DNA of 10,582 nucleotides from the NCBI GenBank assembly GCA_900314365.1, contig OMVH01000231.1:1-10582 (forward strand), in the 5' to 3' direction. Position 1 is the first letter of the stretch. Each line of letters opens with the position of its first letter. Positions 1 to 5,090 of this stretch are shown here, piece by piece. Made by a program: the position numbers and the translations under genes. The notes under the pieces were generated by a model. The model worked only from the letters and a program-made list of their open reading frames with translations. It ran no database searches and was not told the DNA's origin. The DNA comes from an uncultured Prevotella sp. Lineage in GTDB: Bacteria > Bacteroidota > Bacteroidia > Bacteroidales > Bacteroidaceae.

Positions 1-58
1 CTCGTGGCCGTCCGCAAGCAGCAAATGTAGAAGGTGCGGTCTAATTACTTGTTCGTCC

Positions 59-385
59 TCAGAATGCAGGCGGCCACACATTTTTCCACTTTATCATGTT
101 ACACATCCAGAATCGGGGCGCATCGGAAAACTCCGTGTTTGGGTGAGAGAACATAAAGACACCATTATATTTGTTTTTGTAAAGATATAGTGCTCTTGAA
201 TTCAACTCTCTAACCAAAGGGTTTATTGGGTGCGCCTATATTTCCCACGAGTTTGTATTCAAAAACTCATTCAAAAGTGGGTACAACAAGTTGAACGCAC
301 TATTTTCAAAGATGTTATAACAGTACTCTGATGGGTCGGATGCTGACAGCGGTGCGAAGAATATTCCTAACCTTGACGTCCCCAC
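59..385 (-). pseudogene. Possible decayed gene, 109-codon frame interrupted by one TAG
   Basis: Read on the minus strand, a frame beginning at a GTG at 385 (19 bases inside the end of the reductase gene) runs 49 codons to a TAG at 236-238. It continues in the same frame for 58 more codons to a TGA at 59-61. Both halves look like real protein. The upstream half contains GIFFAPLSASDPSEYCYNIF and the downstream half AHPINPLVRELNSRALYLYK followed by NKYNGVFMFSHPNTEF. Composition is balanced, with Trp, Tyr, Cys and Pro spread as in globular proteins. I recognise no family. The simplest reading is a gene fragment inactivated by a nonsense mutation, perhaps missing its own 5' end. Chance is not excluded, and the GTG start is only the first available one. 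Nothing else coding is visible in 1-366. Confidence 0.35.
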
Positions 386-1578
386 AGCCTTTTAGCCTTC
401 AAATAGCTCCAGACAATGCTAGCAAAGCTCTGTAGGCTGTCACGTTCTATCTGCGTCTGATAGAAATAGCCTACAAAACGGTTGTGACGTTCGGCAAGGT
501 AGTGGAAGATGCTGTAGAGCGTTTTGCGGGCTATGAGTTGCTGATAGTGATTACCTTTCTTTATAAGTCTGCAGAGCCGTTTGTAAACCTTCAGATAGTT
601 CTCAGGCTTGCCTTCAGCAATGGCAACAGCCGCACTCACGCCACTCTCCAGGGCATAGTAGATGCCTTCACCCGTAAGGGGCTCATTGAGTCCGGCTGCA
701 TCGCCAATGAAGTAGACATGCTGGTGCCAGACAGGACGGTTCAGCGGATTGCCAATGGGAATCATGGCTGCATGAAGCGGATAACTACTCTCGTGCTGCA
801 GACCTATAGTGGAACAAAAATCATGCATGGCCGCCTTGCCATCGAAGTGCTTGCCTTGCAACTTGCAGAGCCCCAGGCACTCCACACTGTCTTTGGCAAA
901 GGCCCACGCATAGGTATCGGGAACAAAGCCGAAATAGATGTTCACACCGTCGATGTCGGCATCCTTCCTGTCCACATTTATCTCATAGGCTTCGCTGTTG
1001 ATTCTCTTGCGGCGGAATGATTTGTCATGACGGTTGAGCAAATGCTCCACATGACTTACAGCTCCGTCGGCAGCCACCAAAACATTATAGCCCACCTTTC
1101 GTCCTGACTTTGTTACGACGGTCTTGTTGTCGAAGTCTATACGCTCGCAGCCGTCACCCTCCATAAGTTCTCCACCTAAAGAACGGAATTCGTCGGCAAG
1201 AAAGGCATCGAAACGGGGACGATCGAAAAGATGAATGCGACAGTCGGTACCCTCTGGAAATGTGGGTGGACAGTGGTCTGCAAGGCTGAAGTCACAGTCG
1301 ACAAAACTTCTGTCACGCTGCCAGAGCCGCAGATGGGCTTCACGCGAGACCAATGAAGCTGCGGTCAGGCGACCATAAGCATCTGAATCAAGGAGTGAGG
1401 AGAGAACACGACGCGACTTTGCTGTGACGACACCGGCGCAAAGCTTCACACGGGGAAATGTGGACTTCTCAATGATACAACAGTCGATACCCGCACGAAG
1501 CAGCCGCAAACCGCAGGCTGCGCCTGAAGGCCCGGCACCAATGATGACAACAGGATAGAAAAGATAATTGTCTGACAT
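367..1578 (-). CDS. Geranylgeranyl-reductase-family FAD-dependent oxidoreductase
   Basis: 403 aa, the usual size for this family of soluble or membrane-associated flavoproteins that reduce isoprenoid or other lipid-like double bonds. Visible motifs, in order: an N-terminal FAD dinucleotide-binding loop GAGPSG (residues 14-19) ending in a beta-strand acid at E37; PRVKLCAG (42-49), the family's P-R-x-K-x-C-x-G signature; DRPRFDAFL (119-127); a DG motif at 171-172; and the second FAD-binding motif GDAAG (292-296) followed by PLTGEGIYYALESG (300-313), very typical of geranylgeranyl reductases. No signal peptide. The ATG at 1578 is supported by a Bacteroidota promoter about 65 bases upstream. The substrate is unknown: Bacteroidota make neither chlorophyll nor archaeal lipids, so a quinone side chain or another prenyl lipid is only a guess. 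It stands alone with no pathway neighbour. Family call strong, substrate open. Confidence 0.9.
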   Translation of the reverse strand: MSDNYLFYPVVIIGAGPSGAACGLRLLRAGIDCCIIEKSTFPRVKLCAGVVTAKSRRVLSSLLDSDAYGRLTAASLVSREAHLRLWQRDRSFVDCDFSLADHCPPTFPEGTDCRIHLFDRPRFDAFLADEFRSLGGELMEGDGCERIDFDNKTVVTKSGRKVGYNVLVAADGAVSHVEHLLNRHDKSFRRKRINSEAYEINVDRKDADIDGVNIYFGFVPDTYAWAFAKDSVECLGLCKLQGKHFDGKAAMHDFCSTIGLQHESSYPLHAAMIPIGNPLNRPVWHQHVYFIGDAAGLNEPLTGEGIYYALESGVSAAVAIAEGKPENYLKVYKRLCRLIKKGNHYQQLIARKTLYSIFHYLAERHNRFVGYFYQTQIERDSLQSFASIVWSYLKAKRLWGRQG

Positions 1579-1640
1579 GATTCTGTATCTTTAAGCTGAA
1601 CGACGGGATTGCCCATAAGGCTCTACACCCTACAGCGGTC

Positions 1641-1673
1641 GCAAAATTACAAAAATCCACTCTATTCACCAAC
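1641..1673 (-). promoter_or_regulatory. Promoter of the geranylgeranyl-reductase-family gene
   Basis: On the minus strand the -7 box is TAATTTTGC (1641-1649), matching TAnnTTTG. A -33 element GTTGG (1669-1673) lies about 20 bp upstream. The predicted start of transcription, near 1635, leaves a leader of roughly 55-60 nt before the ATG at 1578. Confidence 0.6.
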
Positions 1674-1929
1674 GTAAAAAGCTGTTATTTCGTGATGTCA
1701 TTAAAGCAGGCCCGTGCGGCTGGTCTGGAAACGAACGGCAAAAACAGTCGGACAGTCCCAGCAGAATGGTTGAAAATCCATATCTCCACGGCCGAGTAAA
1801 CCGAGCATACAGCCCGCATAGTCTTAATGCAGACCTCTGCAGATAGGGTAGGGGAAATATTCTTTTTGTCACATAACAGTCTGATTTGCAATCAATAAAC
1901 CATCTTCATAAAAGCTTCGCTAAGAAAGA
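1674..1929. other. Intergenic stretch between divergent promoters, no gene seen
   Basis: This lies between the divergent promoters of the reductase and DUF5675 genes. Two overlapping short minus-strand frames cross it, but neither has a promoter, a recognisable motif or a convincing start, so I call no gene. The only structure I see is a perfect 6-bp dyad, TGCAGA-CC-TCTGCA, at 1828-1841, which could bind a dimeric regulator or be chance. Confidence 0.4.
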
Positions 1930-1962
1930 ATTGCTTTCACATTTTGGCTACACTAATTTTGC
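1930..1962 (+). promoter_or_regulatory. Promoter of the DUF5675 gene
   Basis: ATTG at 1930-1933 (-33 type), then a 20-bp spacer, then TAATTTTGC at 1954-1962 (-7 box TAnnTTTG). Transcription would begin near 1968, giving a leader of about 90 nt. This is unusually long for this window. The leader contains GGACGACGGGTC and a run of short purine-rich repeats, but no riboswitch I recognise. Confidence 0.65.
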
Positions 1963-2055
1963 AGTCGTCATCCAAAATGGACGACGGGTCTTCTCGTCCG
2001 GGCACCGGTGGAAGGACGAACAGAGACCCTCACAATAACAATATAAAAGAAAGAT

Positions 2056-2487
2056 ATGGAAATCATCTTAAAGAGAATTGCAAAGTCAGAAAGTTTCACG
2101 ATGGGACAGCTTTATCTGCCTCCAAGAGAGAACGAGCAGGGCATGCAACTGTTCTGCGACACACTGGAGCCAACATGGCGTAACTATGCGCGCGGCGAAA
2201 AGAAGGTGACCGGACGCAGTGCCATTCCTGAAGGACGCTATCCGCTCGTCATCACGCGAAGCCCCAAGTTCGGTGGCTGGCGACCGTTGCTGCTCGGCGT
2301 GCCCATGTTCAAGGACGTGCGCATCCACGAAGGCAATACACGCCGCGACACTGCTGGCTGCATCCTCGTGGGACGCCAAGTGAGCCCGGGGGTGTTAGAG
2401 AACAGCAAAATATGGTTGCAAAAACTCATCAAGCGACTGACTCAAACAGGAAAGGTGATAGACCCCATGTTTATCACAGTGGAATAA
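2056..2487 (+). CDS. DUF5675 family protein
   Basis: 143 aa, one compact domain spanning the whole protein, as usual for this family in Bacteroidota chromosomes and phages. Recognisable family positions: an N-terminal strand and GQLYLP (residues 17-22), CDTLEPTWR (34-42), KKVTGRSAIPEGRYPL (49-64), then RIHEGNTRRDTAGCILVG (89-106). No signal peptide or membrane segment, so it should be cytoplasmic unless released by a holin. The H91...DT-x-GC102 arrangement resembles, at motif level only, the His/Ser-x-Gly-Cys active site of YkuD L,D-transpeptidases. I infer a possible peptidoglycan-directed activity but cannot show it. The ATG is preceded by AAAGAAAG, a typical weak A/G-rich Bacteroidota leader. 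The gene has its own promoter and terminator and no phage neighbours, suggesting a domesticated single gene rather than part of a prophage. Family call strong, function unknown. Confidence 0.85.
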   Translation: MEIILKRIAKSESFTMGQLYLPPRENEQGMQLFCDTLEPTWRNYARGEKKVTGRSAIPEGRYPLVITRSPKFGGWRPLLLGVPMFKDVRIHEGNTRRDTAGCILVGRQVSPGVLENSKIWLQKLIKRLTQTGKVIDPMFITVE

Positions 2488-2499
2488 CCTGATAGTAAT

Positions 2500-2550
2500 C
2501 CACTGCAAGTCCAGAAGTCGACGCGTGACTTGCAGTGGTTTTCTTTGTTT
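2500..2550 (+). terminator. Intrinsic terminator after the DUF5675 gene
   Basis: Perfect 12-bp stem: CCACTGCAAGTC (2500-2511) pairs with GACTTGCAGTGG (2527-2538) across a 15-nt loop, followed at once by the T-rich tract TTTTCTTTGTTT (2539-2550). It begins 12 bases after the stop codon. It also argues against starting the next gene at 2525, inside this hairpin. Confidence 0.92.
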
Positions 2551-2707
2551 CTGCAGAAAGTTAAGGGCCCATAATGCAGTATCCCCGCATGTCCTCATAG
2601 ACTTCAGCCACGGCTATCCGATGAAGCCGGATGAGAGAGGTTTGCCGGAATGTGGATTGGGAACGTCGGATAATGGCAAGCGCTTGTTCATTTTTTCATC
2701 TGTCCAT

Positions 2708-2739
2708 GGTGATAAAAGTTTTCTTTTTTGTATTTTTGC
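2708..2739 (+). promoter_or_regulatory. Promoter of the GNAT-fold acyltransferase gene
   Basis: Strong -7 box TATTTTTGC at 2731-2739. The -33 position (about 2708-2711, GGTG) is a poor match to TTTG. The implied leader is only about 15-20 nt and carries AAGGAA (2753-2758) ahead of the ATG at 2762, so promoter and ribosome-binding region both fix the start there. The preceding 2551-2707 shows no gene or convincing structure. Confidence 0.55.
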
Positions 2740-2761
2740 AATCAATATAACCAAGGAATCA

Positions 2762-3901
2762 ATGGAAAGACTCAGGGTTGAAGTGAGAGAAGTCACTACA
2801 CGCAGACTCATGGACGACTTCGTCAAGCTGCCTAATAAGCTCTACATCAATTGTCCTCAGTATGTTCCTCTGCCTATGACGGTGGAGCTCCAGGACTTCG
2901 CACCCGAGCGTAATCCGTCGCTCGCTGAGTGCGAGGTGAAGCTCTTCACTGCCTACGCTGAAGGCCGGTGCGTGGGGCGCGTGGCAGGTATCATCAACAA
3001 CAGGGCCAACAGCAAATGGAAAACCAAGGCTGTGAGGTTCAGCCGCATCGAGTTCACCGACACACCGGAGGTGTCGGCAGCCCTATTGAAAGCAGTGGAG
3101 GACTGGGGGCGGAGCCTCGGCATGGACGAGATTTACGGTCCGTTAGGCTTTAACGATTTTGACAAGGAGGGTATGCTTCTCACCGATTTCGACCGTGTTG
3201 GGTCGATGAACGAGATTTACAATCCGCCCTACTATCCACAACATCTTGAGGCTCTGGGCTATGAAAAAGCGGCCGACTGGGTACATGTGCGTGTGAAAGT
3301 CCCCGATGCTGTCCCCGAACGTTATGCGCGGCTGGCGGAGTTGAGCCGTAGTCGCTACGGCTTGAAGGTCAAGAAAATCAACAATAATGACATTACGGAA
3401 AAAGGCTACGGCAGGCGCATATTCAACTTGCTCAACCAATCCTACTCTCCGCTATTCGGATTCATTGAATTCACAGACAGTGAGATCGAACTTTTCGTTA
3501 AAGAATATATTCGTCTTATCGACAAGGAACTTATCACGGTTGTGGAGAACCAGGCAGGCGAGATAGTGGGGGTGGCCATCACGATGGGTTCCATCACACG
3601 AGCCCTGCAAAGGGCCCGTGGTAAGCTGTGGCCTACGGGGTGGCTTTGGCTTCTTCGTTCACTCCTCGTAAAGCACGAGGACACAGTAGAGATGTTGCTA
3701 ATAGCCGTACGACCCGATTATCAGCTGAAAGGCGTGAATGCACTCTTCTTCGACGACCTCATTCCTATCTATATCCGTTATGGCTTCAAATGGGCTGAGA
3801 CGGGCCCGCAACTTGTTGACAACACGAGGGAGCTACGCCAGTGGGATACCCTTTCTCCGGAACTCATCAAGCGGAGAAGGTGCTGGAAGAAGAGCCTCTA
3901 A
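2762..3901 (+). CDS. GNAT-fold acyltransferase-like protein of the YghO/BcerS-like type
   Basis: 379 aa from the ATG at 2762. The frame is open back to 2525, but that part crosses the upstream terminator and this gene's own promoter, so I reject it. The protein matches my recollection of the large (about 370-390 aa) GNAT-superfamily proteins grouped as YghO/BcerS-like. Telling segments are YGPLGFNDFDKEG (125-137) and EIYNPPYYPQHLEALGY (151-167), followed by DWVHVRVKV. A first GNAT-like lobe spans roughly residues 60-170 and a second roughly 230-370, where ENQAGEIVGVAITMG forms the central strands. No signal peptide or clear membrane helix. Some relatives have been linked to bacterial ceramide synthesis (N-acylation of a sphingoid base), and Bacteroidales do make sphingolipids, so such a role is possible. 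No serine palmitoyltransferase gene is present here to support it. It is convergent with the transporter gene, 42 bp away. Confidence 0.75.
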   Translation: MERLRVEVREVTTRRLMDDFVKLPNKLYINCPQYVPLPMTVELQDFAPERNPSLAECEVKLFTAYAEGRCVGRVAGIINNRANSKWKTKAVRFSRIEFTDTPEVSAALLKAVEDWGRSLGMDEIYGPLGFNDFDKEGMLLTDFDRVGSMNEIYNPPYYPQHLEALGYEKAADWVHVRVKVPDAVPERYARLAELSRSRYGLKVKKINNNDITEKGYGRRIFNLLNQSYSPLFGFIEFTDSEIELFVKEYIRLIDKELITVVENQAGEIVGVAITMGSITRALQRARGKLWPTGWLWLLRSLLVKHEDTVEMLLIAVRPDYQLKGVNALFFDDLIPIYIRYGFKWAETGPQLVDNTRELRQWDTLSPELIKRRRCWKKSL

Positions 3902-3925
3902 AGTTTAGGGTGTGTTACTGCCATT

Positions 3926-3942
3926 GAGCACGGAGCGTGCTT
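3926..3942. other. Short hairpin between convergent genes
   Basis: AGCACG (3927-3932) and CGTGCT (3936-3941) form a 6-bp stem with a GAG loop, extended by one G-T pair. It lies in the 42-bp gap between two convergent stop codons, where a shared 3' end structure is expected. No T-tract follows on either strand, so terminator function is uncertain. Confidence 0.3.
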
Positions 3943-3943
3943 C

Positions 3944-4828
3944 TCAGGACTGGCTTGATTTCGCACCACGGATGATTAAAATTACAGCACTGAGGATGAG
4001 CACAATGCCTACAGCAAGACGCAGCGTGAACGACTCGCCAAAGACCGTCACTCCAATGACAACGGCTGTGACAGGCTCAAGCGCGCCGAGTATGGCTGAA
4101 GGCGTAGGACCGATGTTGTTGATGGCTATCGTCATGAGTAGTAATGACAAGACGGTCGGCAGGAGCGCCAACTGAGTAGCACAGAGCCACTCCTTGGCAC
4201 CATGAAGCATATGAAGGGGTTCGCCTGCAAAAGCAGCGTAAACGAGTATGGCCACTAAGCCGAACAACACAATCCAAAATGTGAAGGTCAGTGCCGAATA
4301 AGGCATGTGGCTGCGTTGTACGGCAATGATGTAGACAGCATAGAGCAATGAAGACAGCAGCACAAGGGTCATGCCTAAAGCCGAGAGTTTCTGTCCGCCC
4401 CCGAGATTGTAGAGCAAACTGATGCCAAAAGTGGCTAAGATAATCGAGAATGTAGATGTCCACGTGATGTGTTCATGATAGAACACCGCCATGAGCACTG
4501 CCACCATGACGGGATAGCTGAAGAGAATTGTTGAGGCTACTCCGGCATCCATATAAAGGAAGCTCACGTAGAGCGTAACCGAGGAGTAAGCCATGAAGGC
4601 ACCGAGGCACATGAGTCTTATGGCATGTCCACACCGAATGGCGAAAGACTCACGGCGAAGAAGCATCACCACGGCAAACATTACTGTGGCTAAGGCATAA
4701 CGGTAGAAAAGCACCGTAGCCGGATTAATCCCATCAGCATATAAGTGGAGCGAGCCGAGTGGATTCGTTCCATAGAAAATAGCGGCCAATATGCCGGCTA
4801 CATATCCCTTTACTTTCAACTTGTTCAT
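3944..4828 (-). CDS. EamA-family drug/metabolite transporter
   Basis: 294 aa from the ATG at 4828, the usual length for ten-helix DMT/EamA permeases of the inner membrane. Hydrophobic helices follow one another throughout. The first (GYVAGILAAIFYGTNPLG) carries the family's small-residue/aromatic pattern. The sequence then shows the two-fold EamA repeat, with PVMVAVLMAVFYHEHITW closing the first half and ILGALEPVTAVVIGVTVFGE the second; the E-P-V-x-A-x-x-x-x-x-x-x-x-G-E pattern is diagnostic. Such proteins export or import amino acids, nucleobases or other small metabolites; the substrate cannot be read from sequence. A longer frame starts at 4867, but that ATG lies inside the -33 box, so I chose 4828 (MNKLKVKGY). 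The implied leader is only a few bases, so the transcript may be nearly leaderless. It is divergent from the C69 peptidase gene across a duplicated palindrome. Confidence 0.88.
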   Translation of the reverse strand: MNKLKVKGYVAGILAAIFYGTNPLGSLHLYADGINPATVLFYRYALATVMFAVVMLLRRESFAIRCGHAIRLMCLGAFMAYSSVTLYVSFLYMDAGVASTILFSYPVMVAVLMAVFYHEHITWTSTFSIILATFGISLLYNLGGGQKLSALGMTLVLLSSLLYAVYIIAVQRSHMPYSALTFTFWIVLFGLVAILVYAAFAGEPLHMLHGAKEWLCATQLALLPTVLSLLLMTIAINNIGPTPSAILGALEPVTAVVIGVTVFGESFTLRLAVGIVLILSAVILIIRGAKSSQS

Positions 4829-4837
4829 TTCGGGGCA

Positions 4838-4868
4838 CAAAGATAGTGCAAACGAAGGGAGTATCAAA
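4838..4868 (-). promoter_or_regulatory. Promoter of the EamA transporter gene
   Basis: Exact Bacteroidota consensus on the minus strand: TTTG (4865-4868), a 19-bp spacer, then TATCTTTG (4838-4845). The -33 box lies inside the left arm of the first palindrome (4858-4897), so a protein bound to that palindrome would compete with RNA polymerase. Confidence 0.75.
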
Positions 4869-5003
4869 GAAAAAGTTCGCTTTTTCTTTGATACTCCTGA
4901 GTGCAGCCTGTCTTCTTGCCGTCAGGCAAAAAGTGCAAACGAAGGGAACATCAAAGAAAAAGCGCGCTTTTTCTTTGATACTCCTGAGTGCAGCCTGTCT
5001 TCT
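4845..5003. repeat. Two 72-bp direct repeats, period 87 bp, each with a palindrome
   Basis: Copy 1 is 4845-4916 and copy 2 is 4932-5003, separated by 15 unrelated bases (TGCCGTCAGGCAAAA). They differ at two dinucleotides only: GT against AC just after the GGGA, and TT against CG at the palindrome centre. Copy 1 holds an 18-bp perfect inverted repeat, left arm 4858-4875 and right arm 4880-4897, around a TTCG loop. Copy 2 keeps a 15-bp perfect palindrome half (ATCAAAGAAAAAGCG and its complement) with two mismatches before GGA/TCC. The arms are A-rich on one side and T-rich on the other, so they could also form terminator-like hairpins on either strand. The element lies between two divergent promoters. 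Confidence 0.9.
4858..4897. promoter_or_regulatory. Palindrome 1, possible operator over the eamA -33 box
   Basis: Perfect 18-bp arms beginning GGAGTATCAAAG and ending CTTTGATACTCC, with a 4-base TTCG centre. The left arm contains the complement of the eamA -33 TTTG. That position suits a repressor site or a cruciform-sensitive switch. The regulatory role is inferred; no regulator gene is present. Confidence 0.4.
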
Positions 5004-5038
5004 ACCAATACTTCTACCACTGATTTCTTAGACTAATG

Positions 5039-5070
5039 TTTGGTCTACAACAAGAAATTCAGTACCTTCG
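5039..5070 (+). promoter_or_regulatory. Promoter of the C69 dipeptidase gene
   Basis: TTTG at 5039-5042, a 20-bp spacer, and TACCTTCG at 5063-5070, one mismatch from TAnnTTTG. Transcription would start near 5076, about 15 nt before the ATG at 5091. It begins 36 bp beyond the second repeat copy. Confidence 0.6.
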
Positions 5071-5090
5071 CACCATCAACTGATAAAGAT

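Noticed and set aside
236..238. TAG recoded to an amino acid, as in some Prevotella phages
   Set aside because: The neighbouring reductase gene uses TAG as its stop and nothing else in the window is phage-like; a nonsense mutation is simpler.
484..1020. 178-aa plus-strand open frame inside the reductase gene
   Set aside because: It is antisense to a gene with clear FAD motifs and has no recognisable domain or promoter.
2525..2761. Longer N-terminus for the GNAT-fold protein
   Set aside because: The frame crosses the upstream terminator hairpin and the gene's own -7 box; the ATG at 2762 follows AAGGAA and a strong -7 box.
4829..4867. Longer EamA start at 4867
   Set aside because: That ATG lies inside the -33 box of the promoter and the extra residues are encoded by the palindrome arm.
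4845..5003. CRISPR array
   Set aside because: Only two repeats of 72 bp with a 15-bp spacer and no cas gene; this is a simple duplication of a palindromic element.
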